The translations under genes were made by a program, and so were the position numbers. Below the pieces are notes generated by a model that made no database searches, had not been told where the DNA came from, and was given only the letters and a program-made list of their open reading frames with translations. From positions 1-9,230 of the forward strand of contig JBJOQW010000152.1 in NCBI GenBank assembly GCA_046049665.1: a DNA stretch of 9,230 nucleotides. The letters are read 5' to 3'. This DNA is from JAAFHS01 sp046049665 (lineage in GTDB: Bacteria > Pseudomonadota > Alphaproteobacteria > Rhodobacterales > Rhodobacteraceae). This document shows, one piece after another, positions 1 through 6,841 of this stretch (positions are counted from its first letter, which is position 1; each line of letters starts with the position of its first letter).

Positions 1-88
1 CAAAACGCACAAGGGCCAGCGCATCGGGGCCCAGCGGAGAGTGGAATTTTCCAAGACGGTGGCGCTGCGAAACACTGCCATCAGGCAT
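1..88 (-). CDS. vgrG: VgrG type VI secretion spike protein, N-terminal fragment (second copy, runs off left edge)
   Basis: Only the first 29 codons are in the window. The reading is MPDGSVSQRHRLGKFHSPLG followed by PDALALVRF. This matches the conserved VgrG opening, in which a short lead is followed by R-x-G-x(4)-L-G-P-D-x-L-x-L-x-R-F. The intact VgrG at 4480-6498 has the same pattern (SQVSRMGRLTTALGPDVLVL, then QRF). The ATG at 88-86 has a good ribosome binding site: GGAG on the minus strand at 99-96, 7 bases upstream. VgrG trimers form the membrane-puncturing tip of the T6SS needle and carry effectors. The two N-termini are clearly different, so this is a divergent paralogue and not a recent duplicate. 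What I see is the start, the binding site and the motif; that the rest of the gene is intact is an inference. Confidence 0.82.
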   Translation of the reverse strand, partial: MPDGSVSQRHRLGKFHSPLGPDALALVRF

Positions 89-337
89 CGCAAATCTCCG
101 GCAAAAACGAGAATGAAATTCAGTTAATCAAAAGGATAGATGAAGCAAAGGCGTTGTCCAGCGGAAATTTCCTTGCCGCGCTGTGTGGGATTGCAAGGCT
201 CAAGACCGGTTGCGCCGACATCGCCATATGCCGCTGACCGCCCCGCCTGAGGGGCTGCCCAAGGCGTTTCGGATTTTGCGGAAGCTTGCCAAACGGCAGT
301 TCTGGAAAAGGGCGCGCCGGGTTGTCGGACAGCCGGG
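89..337. other. Intergenic spacer between the PAAR-like gene and the second vgrG
   Basis: No convincing gene is found here on either strand. The stretch nearest the second vgrG (about 95-170) is clearly more AT-rich than its surroundings, as expected of a promoter and leader. It includes the perfect palindrome listed separately at 163-172. A GC-rich inverted repeat (GCCCC at 240-244, GGGGC at 251-255, 6-base loop) lies about 80 bases beyond the PAAR-like stop and could help end transcription, but it has no T-run and the stem is only 5 bp. The gap and the second vgrG's own ribosome binding site suggest a separate transcription unit. Confidence 0.5.
163..172. promoter_or_regulatory. Perfect palindrome upstream of second vgrG (possible operator)
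   Basis: GGAAATTTCC is a perfect 10-base palindrome lying about 75 bases upstream of the second vgrG start codon. It is nested inside a wider, imperfect inverted repeat (CAGCG at 159-163 and CGCTG at 179-183). Position and symmetry fit a repressor or activator site. No known regulator motif is recognised, and a 10-base AT-centred palindrome can occur by chance. Confidence 0.25.
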
Positions 338-733
338 TCAGTCAAAATACAGGATCTTGCCCACAGTATTGCCGGGGCCTTCGGGGCCTGCACAGTTCAT
401 CTCATAGATGCAGTCGTGCTGAATGACCTGAAATCCGGCCACCAGAAAGTTTGTCTTGTTCGATTGCGGTCGGCACCATCCACCGGTGACCCCGGATTTG
501 ACGCCACCGCCGGTGCCGGGTTCATCGCCCGTTACTTTGTTGGTGCGGCTATTCATTGTGAAGGCCTTCTTTCCGCCGAACAGGATCTTTGGCTCGGTGC
601 GGACGGACCAGTCCAGTTGAGAGATGATCATGTAAGGCAAGGGCACCATGTTTGGCCCGACCGGGGTCAGGCACACATCTGGCGCAAGGCAGGCGATGGT
701 GCCGCCGGCATCACGGATGGCGGAATTTGTCAT
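338..733 (-). CDS. DUF4150 PAAR-like protein, T6SS spike tip
   Basis: A 131-residue protein of the PAAR-like DUF4150 family, which caps the VgrG trimer and sharpens the T6SS needle or links cargo to it. Visible family features are an N-terminal CLTPVGPNMVPLPYM stretch (residues 21-35), the KILFGGKKAFTMNSRTN region (49-65), the glycine-rich hallmark TGDEPGTGGGVKSG (68-81), and a C-terminal section with the NTVGKILYFD end. The length is typical for a stand-alone tip with no fused toxin domain. Five cysteines (15, 21, 87, 108, 114) are present; metal binding by them is only a possibility. The start ATG overlaps the stop of the DUF2169 gene by 4 bases (ATGA), which fixes the start and implies translational coupling. 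DUF2169 and DUF4150 proteins are commonly encoded together in T6SS cargo clusters. Confidence 0.88.
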   Translation of the reverse strand: MTNSAIRDAGGTIACLAPDVCLTPVGPNMVPLPYMIISQLDWSVRTEPKILFGGKKAFTMNSRTNKVTGDEPGTGGGVKSGVTGGWCRPQSNKTNFLVAGFQVIQHDCIYEMNCAGPEGPGNTVGKILYFD

Positions 734-1773
734 GATGTTGTCTCTGGGGCTGGTGCCTCGATTGTGGCGGTTTCGATGTGCAGGGTGTCTTCGCCGTCAG
801 CAGAGCCAAGGAAGCGCCGCCAGATCAGCGCGACGCGGTGATTGGCCGGGTCTTCGGAATCCATGTCGATCTGGACGTCGGTCAGGTTCATTGGGCACAG
901 CGCACCTGCCGTATTGCGCAGGGTCAACCCCACGGCAGGCAAGGTCACGATCTGGGGTTCCAAAGCCGCGTGGAAACCGCGCAAGAGGATCCGCTCTCCT
1001 CCGCGCAGATATGGGTCGATCTGCAGACGGCGCGGCGCTGCATTCCAAAAGGCAAATGAGTAGTCAGCGGGCATGCGGGGATGGCGTGCGGATTTCCACG
1101 CCTCATCAAAGGTACCTGCCTCGGCCCGGCGGGGCAGCCAGGCTTTCGCTATGGGACCAAGGCCATGCACCGTCATCTCAGCGCGGACATCACCTGCCAC
1201 GAACTCGGCCAGCTCTCCGATTTGTGGCGCTGGAATCAGGTTTTGCTCACGCAAGCTGCGGTCAGTCACAAACCCTGTGCCCGCCGGATTGAACAAATGT
1301 ACTGAAGGCGGATCGTCAGACATGGCTTGACCCCCGAACGCAAGCTCATAGCGGATAGGCACAGTCTGCACGGGCTGCGGCGCTGTCAGGCGCCAGCTGC
1401 CGCTGGGTTGCTTTTGCCAAAAGCTGGGTCCGCGCACATGAAAGCCGTAAAAGGCGCGGCCCTCAATCTCAACGGAAACGGGCCAGTCGGGCATGGCTTC
1501 GCCGTTCGGGGCGCGGGCAGTCAGGGCAAAGGTTACATCAGTGCGGGGTTTGTCGGGTGCAAGATCCTGTTCTGCCAGCAATGATGATGTGGCCGGGTCA
1601 CCGTGAAACAGGTCAACCTCAACCAGAGGGGCCTGTTCGTGGGCAAGGAAAAGAGTGCCGTCGCTATTGATGCCAAAGCTGCCCTTGACGATGATCACAG
1701 CCCCTTCACTATCGTCGGGCGTCCAGTGACGGAAGGCGATGTGCGGAAATGGCAAGGAGGTGACAAGGCGCAT
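730..1773 (-). CDS. DUF2169 family T6SS adaptor/chaperone
   Basis: A 347-residue DUF2169 protein. Members sit beside VgrG, PAAR-like tips and effectors and are thought to load cargo onto the spike. Family motifs read from the chosen start are: a beta-rich opening MRLVTSLPFPHIAFRHW with VIIVKGSF (residues 27-34); DLAPDKPRTDVTFALTARAP (70-89); PIRYELAFGG (139-148); NPAGTGF (162-168); and the long signature GLGPIAKAWLPRRAEAGTFD (204-223) with YLRGGERILLRG (255-266). The frame is open up to an ATG at 1869, but that start would add 32 residues foreign to the family and overlap the lipase gene by 41 bases. The ATG at 1773 places the usual family opening at residue 1 and is preferred, although I see no clear ribosome binding site before it. 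Its stop overlaps the PAAR-like start. Confidence 0.87.
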   Translation of the reverse strand: MRLVTSLPFPHIAFRHWTPDDSEGAVIIVKGSFGINSDGTLFLAHEQAPLVEVDLFHGDPATSSLLAEQDLAPDKPRTDVTFALTARAPNGEAMPDWPVSVEIEGRAFYGFHVRGPSFWQKQPSGSWRLTAPQPVQTVPIRYELAFGGQAMSDDPPSVHLFNPAGTGFVTDRSLREQNLIPAPQIGELAEFVAGDVRAEMTVHGLGPIAKAWLPRRAEAGTFDEAWKSARHPRMPADYSFAFWNAAPRRLQIDPYLRGGERILLRGFHAALEPQIVTLPAVGLTLRNTAGALCPMNLTDVQIDMDSEDPANHRVALIWRRFLGSADGEDTLHIETATIEAPAPETTS

Positions 1774-1828
1774 CAGGGCGAAACCGCAAGCAGGGGAAGA
1801 TCTCTTGTTGTCTGGGTTGGAATGTTCA

Positions 1829-3352
1829 TCAGCGCTCCGGTTCCAGCAGGAATGTATAGGCGCAGGCATCCCACATGTGATAATCGACTGCCGCCTTCAT
1901 GATATGGGTAAAGCCGATGGCATCACGGAAAAGCCCGTTGAAGAACGGTTCAACCTGATTGCGCAGGTAATCACTGGTGCCAAGGCTGAAGTAAGGGGCA
2001 GTCGAAATGGGTGGCGGGGTGCTGGTTTCACGGACAAAGCCTGCTGCAGCGATCTGGGCCTGCGCGATTGCAAGGGTATGGGCGCTGTAGAAATCAGCCA
2101 GATGCCAGGTCCGCAGCCTGCCGTTCTGATCGCCAAGGGCGGTGAACAGGGCAGAGATCAAATTGCTGACAAAGGTGCGGAAATCGGGTGTGCGGGCGGC
2201 AGCGAATATCCGGTTCAGCTGTGCGAAATCCGTGGCCACAAGGTTCTGGTTGCGCAAGGGGAACAGCACGGGCAGCGCGCGCCATTCTGGCGCGCGCTCC
2301 CATTTGGTGAACATCATGCTGGGCCGACCGCCCGGTGACGTGCCGTGGTTTGGCATGGATGCCGGAATAGGAGGAGGCAAAGTGACACCGCCCCATCTCA
2401 GCACATCTGACACCAACGGGATCAGACCGGGGGTCTGCAGCGAGGTCAGCACATCGCCCGCCACCTGCCGCGCCTTGATGCCCGCGCGTGATGCATCCGA
2501 AAGGCGCGATCCGGCGCGCCGGGCAGTGGCCGCATGCAGCCCAGAGGCGTTGTAAGTATCGCATTTTACCTGAAGTTCGGGCTTGTGGGCCTTGGCGGCC
2601 AATGCCGCGCAGGACGCAAGGCCCCCGCCAAGCGAATGCCCCAGGATCATCAGCCGTCCGTTCCAGCTGGCCATCGCCTCATCTGCGGCGCGGCGCGCGG
2701 CGCGCATGGCATCCAGATATTGCGGTGGCACGTTGCCAAGCGCCTGAGAGATGTTTGTCGGCCAATCGCCGTTGGCCCCGTAGAACAACGAGGCTGACCC
2801 TGTCCAGTCAATATGCACTGATCCGATCCCAACTGGGCCAAGGTTGACAGATATCGTCTCGCGCCCTGTGCTTTGCAGGACAAGCGGCTGTTCGCGCAGC
2901 CCGGCAGCCCGCAGGCTGGCGCGGCTGGCAGTCGGTGGGAAGCGCCCGGTGGGTGATATGGTGGGGATGATGGGGTTGAGCGTGGATGCATCCATCGCCC
3001 AGGACATCACACCTGTCGGGGTGACCGTGCAGCGCACCTCGGCATGGACGGCGATTTCGTCAATATCGGCGGCATTCATTTCCGACCCGCGGAAGACAAG
3101 GGCGGGGGGACAGACATCAAGCGGTGTCTGTCTGCCGCTGCGCTTGGGGTGATACAGACGGCAGAACATGCCGTTGGGCAGGTCCATGGACCAACCGCGC
3201 TGCCAGTGATCCCAGAGCCGCGCCTTTTCCTGCCGTAGGCGGGGGGTCAGATCGCTGTCGGGGTAGCCGTAGATATCAAGGATCAGCATGGCCGCCTTGT
3301 TCAGGCATGGCTGCCAATCGCCGTTCCCGGAAATGCGGGTCGAGCCTGTCAC
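1829..3352 (-). CDS. Alpha/beta-hydrolase lipase (class 3-like), probable T6SS effector
   Basis: A 507-residue serine hydrolase. The nucleophile elbow GHSLGGGLA (residues 238-246) places the catalytic serine at 240, preceded by the strand NGRLMIL. It is followed by CDTYNASGLHAAT (264-276), a typical lipase strand-turn. A GDVLTSL segment (299-305), 60 residues past the serine, fits the acid of the triad at Asp300. The histidine is unassigned; H336, H417 and H425 are candidates. No signal peptide is seen, as expected of cargo exported by T6SS and not by Sec. Its place between vgrG/ankyrin and DUF2169/PAAR argues for a phospholipase effector of the Tle type; activity and target are inferred. The start is uncertain: GTG at 3352 lies 2 bases after the ankyrin gene's TAG, while ATG at 3289 (residue 22) has an AAGGCGG ribosome-binding-like stretch and opens MLILDIYGYPDSD. 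Confidence 0.8.
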   Translation of the reverse strand: MTGSTRISGNGDWQPCLNKAAMLILDIYGYPDSDLTPRLRQEKARLWDHWQRGWSMDLPNGMFCRLYHPKRSGRQTPLDVCPPALVFRGSEMNAADIDEIAVHAEVRCTVTPTGVMSWAMDASTLNPIIPTISPTGRFPPTASRASLRAAGLREQPLVLQSTGRETISVNLGPVGIGSVHIDWTGSASLFYGANGDWPTNISQALGNVPPQYLDAMRAARRAADEAMASWNGRLMILGHSLGGGLASCAALAAKAHKPELQVKCDTYNASGLHAATARRAGSRLSDASRAGIKARQVAGDVLTSLQTPGLIPLVSDVLRWGGVTLPPPIPASMPNHGTSPGGRPSMMFTKWERAPEWRALPVLFPLRNQNLVATDFAQLNRIFAAARTPDFRTFVSNLISALFTALGDQNGRLRTWHLADFYSAHTLAIAQAQIAAAGFVRETSTPPPISTAPYFSLGTSDYLRNQVEPFFNGLFRDAIGFTHIMKAAVDYHMWDACAYTFLLEPER

Positions 3353-3354
3353 GC

Positions 3355-4467
3355 CTAGGGCCCCCAGATCTGATCGCCCCGGTCCGGCGTGGACAACGGC
3401 GCGTCGTAGCGGGAGTGCACCTCATCCTGTGCCAGATACCAGCCACCATCGATCTGGAAGTCGAACGCCGCAAGCTGGCTGCGCAGGCGGCTGGCCTCTT
3501 CGGTGCGGCTCAGACGGGGGCCTGCCACCTGCAGCAGCTGATCAAAGCGCCAGGCGGTGTGGCGGGTTTCGGGGCCGGAGCCGGTGGCAAAGTTGTCAAT
3601 GGCCTGATCAAGCAGGGTAAAAAGCCGGTCGGTCTGTTCCGGTGCGCCCGGTTGTACCTTTCCATCGCGCAAGAGGCGGAACAAGGTTTCGGTTGTGGCA
3701 AGGTTTGCAACACCATAACCAAGACTTTCCATTAGGCTGTCTGTTGGCGTGCCATCGGGGAACTTCGGTTGGCGCCACGGATCAGCTCCAAATTCCAACA
3801 ACATCAGAAGCGCGCCAAGGTTGCGCTGGCCCTCGGCCAGTGAAAGGGGCGTTTCATGGCGAAACCCATGGCGCGCCGCGTTGGGATCAGCCCCGCCTTG
3901 CAGCAGCGCACGCAACACAGGCAGACTGGCGTCATGGTCGGGGAACAGCATGAAAGCAGGGGCGCCCGGGGTGGTGCGTTCGATTGCCATGAACAGGACC
4001 TCCGAGTGGTTCTCTCGGGGGTCTGCCCCTTGTGCGATCAGCGCCAGCGCAGCGGGTGCATTGTAGGCCATGGCCGCCTCTTGCAGCAGTGTCGCCATAT
4101 AGGGCACGGGCCTGTCATCGCGCGTAAAGTCAAGCCGCGGGGCAGGATAACCCTGCGACAAGGCAGTCGCCCCAATGCTGTCAAGTTCTGCCGGGGTTGG
4201 CGTGCCGCCATCTGCGATGATGCGCGCCAGTGCCGTAATGGCGCCAGGGGCTGCAGACCAGCGTGTATCGAACGTCTCCTTGTCCTCTGGCTGCATCACG
4301 GCTTGCTCCTGTACGGGTGGCGGGACGACGGCATCGGCTGGCATGGGTTGGCTGGCAGCGGTCTCTTGCAGGGTCACCGTGACCGGTGCTGTGAAAGCAC
4401 CTGCCAGAAAGCCCAGGCACAGACCCGTGGCAAGGCAAAGTGGCGCGATCCAGATCAGCCGGTTCAT
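3355..4467 (-). CDS. Membrane-anchored ankyrin-repeat-like protein, candidate lipase immunity protein
   Basis: A 370-residue protein with an N-terminal signal or anchor segment (residues 4-27, LIWIAPLCLATGLCLGFLAG then AFTA). There is no lipobox at either cysteine, so it is either cleaved after Ala27 or stays as a periplasm-facing anchor. A proline-rich linker (about 40-60) follows. Ankyrin-like units are visible from residue 126: AALALIAQGADPRENHSEVL (139-158), VLRALLQGGADPNAARHG (184-201) then ETPLSLAEGQ, and ALLMLLEFGADPWRQP (219-234). The recurring LLxxGADP pattern is the ankyrin helix-turn signature. The C-terminal third (about 250-370) is unrecognised. It sits directly before the lipase gene, with 12 bases from vgrG and 2 bases to the lipase start. 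GAGGG overlapping the vgrG stop is the likely ribosome binding site. Periplasmic location next to a lipase effector suggests immunity, by inference only. A structural or adaptor role cannot be excluded. Confidence 0.72.
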   Translation of the reverse strand: MNRLIWIAPLCLATGLCLGFLAGAFTAPVTVTLQETAASQPMPADAVVPPPVQEQAVMQPEDKETFDTRWSAAPGAITALARIIADGGTPTPAELDSIGATALSQGYPAPRLDFTRDDRPVPYMATLLQEAAMAYNAPAALALIAQGADPRENHSEVLFMAIERTTPGAPAFMLFPDHDASLPVLRALLQGGADPNAARHGFRHETPLSLAEGQRNLGALLMLLEFGADPWRQPKFPDGTPTDSLMESLGYGVANLATTETLFRLLRDGKVQPGAPEQTDRLFTLLDQAIDNFATGSGPETRHTAWRFDQLLQVAGPRLSRTEEASRLRSQLAAFDFQIDGGWYLAQDEVHSRYDAPLSTPDRGDQIWGP

Positions 4468-4479
4468 GCAAACAGGCCC

Positions 4480-6498
4480 TCAGTTGATTTTCACAAGGTC
4501 GGCGAATAGCTCAATCAGCTTGTTCATGGTGACGGACAACTTTTTGCCGTTGACGGTGATTGTGCCATTGTCCTGCATGGTGATCAGGCTTGCACCTACC
4601 TTGAGGGTGATGCTGTCACCGGCGGTGATTTCAATCTTCTTGCCGGCATCCAGCGTATAATTGCCCCTGACTTCGGTTGATTTATCGCGCCCCACCGATT
4701 CCGTATGGTTCATGGCGATCATCTGGGATTTCGTATCCTCGACCCCGATCACCAGATTGCCCGACCCCAGCTTGCTGCCGACATCGCCAAGCGCCTCAGC
4801 AACAAAACCTATGCCTTGGGTGTTCTCATCCGCACCGGATGGGGTGATGGTGCCCAGCTTGCCCGGCCCCACGCCAATATGCAGGTCGCCCCCCACCATC
4901 TGCCGCATAGTGTTGCCGATTTCGGTGGCCTGGTCATGCCCGACGCTGATCACAGCATTGCGGTTGACGCGTTCAGATGCGTTGCGTTCGATCTTGATGT
5001 TCAAGTCGCGCTGACCGTGAATAAAAATTTCCTCTTTGGCCTTTTCATCCTCGAACCGAAGTTCGTTGAAGCCATTCCCCTTATGTGTGTCGGTCTTGAA
5101 GGTACTGCGCGTCTTGTGCGTTGGCAGATCGTAGGGCACCTTGTTGCGCCCGTTGTAAACGCAGCCCGTCACAAGCGGCTGATCGGGATCACCGTCCAGA
5201 AACTCGACCACCACCTCCATGCCGATACGCGGGATCACCATGCCGCCCCAGCCGTTGCCGCCCCAATTCTGGCTGACCCGGCAGCGCATGGAGTTGGCGG
5301 CCTTCAGATCCCAGTGGAACCGCACAAGGATGCGGCCGTATTCATCACAGTCAATCTCGCCTTCGCCCACCACCACCGCTGTTTGCGGCCCGCGCACATC
5401 GGCAAGGGCCGTCTTGCGTTCAGGCCGCATCGGGGAAGTTTCGGGTATCAGCACGTAATGCCCGCGATAGGGCAGATCGTCACCTGTTTGCCCGCCAGTG
5501 CCGTAACTTTCGGATGTGAACGAGTGGTTGGCAACAAGGCAAAGGTAGCCCATCCCCAAGCCTGGCACGGCATCACCGGCCAAACCTACGCGCATGCCAG
5601 CCCCCAGTGACAGCACATCACCCTCGGCTGCAAACCGTTGGTCCTGCCCGCGCTCTGCATCACTGCGCAGCTTGGCTACAAGGCGGCCTCGGTTCTGATC
5701 AAGGTAATCACCCGGCCAGTCAAAGCTTTCGATCTTGCCCTGCGCATGCGTTGCGTCACCTATGCGGTCAACCTCCATCTTCGCATTCGGAAGCTTGAAA
5801 TTGTAATCCGTCAGCCGGATTGCCCCTGTCGTCATGCGCCGGGCTGGTTGCCAGGCCCAGAAATGCTCATCTTCGGCCTGATGATGTCCGTCATCAGGAT
5901 GAAAATCACGCACACCAATGGTTGCATGGCTGTCGACCGCGTCGGTCAGAACCATCTTGTGAGCACCTTCGGCGTGCCGGAAATGATATGAAATGCCGTG
6001 CCGCTCCATCAGCCTTGTTGCAAAGTCCATATCGCTTTCGCGGAACTGCACGGTGTATTCCAGAACCGGATAGGTATCGACCGTGGCCACCTCAAGCTGT
6101 CCCGCATCGGAATAGGCGCACAGCAGTTCATCAAGAATCTGAATCACCGTCCTGTTGTGGAAAATCCGCTGGTTGCGCCGCAGTGAGGCAAGCCAGAACC
6201 AGGGTTGCAGGCGCAAGGTAAAGCGATGGCCATTTTCCCCTGCGCCCAGCCAACGGGCCTCGGTCACGATGCCATCAAACACCCGCGCATCACGGAGGTA
6301 TTGCAGCGTGACACTGGCATGGGTGCCAATCAGTGCGTCAAAATCTATTTCGGCCGTGGCTGCCAGACAATCAACCTGCCAGTCGAACAACCCGTTCATC
6401 CGTTCTGTGCCGCCAAAGCGTTGCAGCACAAGGACATCGGGCCCCAAAGCCGTGGTCAACCGCCCCATCCGGGATACTTGCGAAAAGGCACTGACCAT
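4480..6498 (-). CDS. vgrG: VgrG type VI secretion spike protein
   Basis: A 672-residue VgrG/Rhs-family spike. The gp27-like ring domain runs from the opening MGRLTTALGPDVLVLQRFGG (11-30) through WFWLASLRRNQRIFHNRTV (100-118), CAYSDAG and FRESDMDFATRLMERHGISY (152-171). The gp5-like OB-fold follows: VVGEGEIDCDEYGRILVRFH (376-395), SQNWGGNGWGGMVIPRIGME (409-428), VVVEFLDGDPDQPLVTGCVY (429-448). The C-terminal part (about 470-672) is the repetitive beta-helix, with NELRFEDEKAKEEIFIHGQR (478-497) and KIEITAGDSITLKVG (621-635). No toxic domain is fused, so cargo must be carried separately, in keeping with the neighbouring lipase. The ATG at 6498 is chosen because it gives the normal family opening and has AAGG 8 bases upstream. 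A TTG at 6564 would only add 22 atypical residues running through promoter-like sequence. It heads the five-gene set. Confidence 0.95.
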   Translation of the reverse strand: MVSAFSQVSRMGRLTTALGPDVLVLQRFGGTERMNGLFDWQVDCLAATAEIDFDALIGTHASVTLQYLRDARVFDGIVTEARWLGAGENGHRFTLRLQPWFWLASLRRNQRIFHNRTVIQILDELLCAYSDAGQLEVATVDTYPVLEYTVQFRESDMDFATRLMERHGISYHFRHAEGAHKMVLTDAVDSHATIGVRDFHPDDGHHQAEDEHFWAWQPARRMTTGAIRLTDYNFKLPNAKMEVDRIGDATHAQGKIESFDWPGDYLDQNRGRLVAKLRSDAERGQDQRFAAEGDVLSLGAGMRVGLAGDAVPGLGMGYLCLVANHSFTSESYGTGGQTGDDLPYRGHYVLIPETSPMRPERKTALADVRGPQTAVVVGEGEIDCDEYGRILVRFHWDLKAANSMRCRVSQNWGGNGWGGMVIPRIGMEVVVEFLDGDPDQPLVTGCVYNGRNKVPYDLPTHKTRSTFKTDTHKGNGFNELRFEDEKAKEEIFIHGQRDLNIKIERNASERVNRNAVISVGHDQATEIGNTMRQMVGGDLHIGVGPGKLGTITPSGADENTQGIGFVAEALGDVGSKLGSGNLVIGVEDTKSQMIAMNHTESVGRDKSTEVRGNYTLDAGKKIEITAGDSITLKVGASLITMQDNGTITVNGKKLSVTMNKLIELFADLVKIN

Positions 6499-6538
6499 AA
6501 AGGAAACCTTGCACCACGGAAGCGCGATATACGGCGAG

Positions 6539-6564
6539 GTTATAGCAAAGCCTTCAACTTTCAA
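6539..6564 (-). promoter_or_regulatory. Possible promoter for the vgrG operon
   Basis: On the minus strand TTGAAA (6564-6559) and TATAAC (6544-6539) resemble -35 and -10 boxes, about 40-65 bases upstream of the vgrG ATG. Only 14 bases separate them, which is short for a sigma-70 promoter, so the match may be fortuitous. The sequence GAAAGTT occurs twice on the minus strand, within the -35 patch (6563-6557) and again about 37 bases further upstream (6600-6594). The upstream copy is part of a small inverted repeat (AAAGT at 6586-6590, ACTTT at 6595-6599). This could mark a regulator site. Evidence is visual only. Confidence 0.25.
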
Positions 6565-6779
6565 CCGCTAACGGAACATGACTGCAAAGTCTGAACTTTC
6601 GCTCGCCATGTCGGCAAGGATTTGGCCCAGCAGGACAATCAGGCACCGCACATTTCCTGCCGTGCCGGTTGAAACAGGGTGGTGACCGGCGGCTTTCCGC
6701 GAAAGGCCACTACCGGGCGTGGCGCAGCCAGCATTCCGCCTGAACCCTCATGCACGCCCTATCTGCTTTCTGGCGCGCA

Positions 6780-6793
6780 GTCTTTTGAAAGAC
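6780..6793. repeat. Short inverted repeat in the iolG-vgrG spacer
   Basis: GTCTTTTGAAAGAC consists of perfect 6-base arms (GTCTTT / AAAGAC) around a 2-base centre. With a centre this small it is more likely a protein-binding palindrome than an RNA hairpin. It lies about 280 bases upstream of vgrG and about 75 bases past the end of iolG. Function unknown. Confidence 0.3.
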
Positions 6794-6811
6794 CCGAACG
6801 GAACCGGTGCT

Positions 6812-6841
6812 GGCCAAACCAAAAAAAGCGATGGTTTGGCC
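6812..6841 (-). terminator. Stem-loop after iolG, probable transcription terminator
   Basis: GGCCAAACCA (6812-6821) and TGGTTTGGCC (6832-6841) form a perfect 10-bp stem around a 10-base loop. It begins 28 bases past the iolG stop codon. On the iolG transcript the loop carries a run of six U residues, but no U-tract follows the stem. It therefore departs from the classic intrinsic terminator; hairpin-only terminators and RNA 3'-end stabilisers are alternatives. Its location between two leftward-reading units supports a role in separating iolG from the vgrG operon. Confidence 0.6.

Noticed and set aside
124..393. An 89-codon minus-strand open frame between the PAAR-like gene and the second vgrG
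   Set aside because: It begins inside the PAAR-like gene in another frame, has no ribosome binding site that stands out, and has no family character. It might be a tiny unknown gene, but nothing supports it.
1774..1869. Extension of the DUF2169 protein to the ATG at 1869
   Set aside because: It overlaps the lipase gene by 41 bases and adds an atypical Cys/Ser-rich lead. The family opening begins at the ATG at 1773.
1739..2338. Plus-strand open frames opposite the lipase and DUF2169 genes (for example 199 codons at 1739-2338)
   Set aside because: No motifs or plausible ribosome binding sites, and fully covered by well-supported minus-strand genes.
4705..5610. A 301-codon open frame on the plus strand, opposite vgrG
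   Set aside because: It lies antisense to the conserved OB-fold and beta-helix coding region of vgrG. Its protein has no family motifs, and long antisense frames are common in GC-rich DNA.
6499..6564. Extension of VgrG to a TTG start at 6564
   Set aside because: The 22 extra residues do not resemble VgrG N-termini and cover the AT-rich promoter-like patch. The ATG at 6498 has an AAGG site and the proper family opening.
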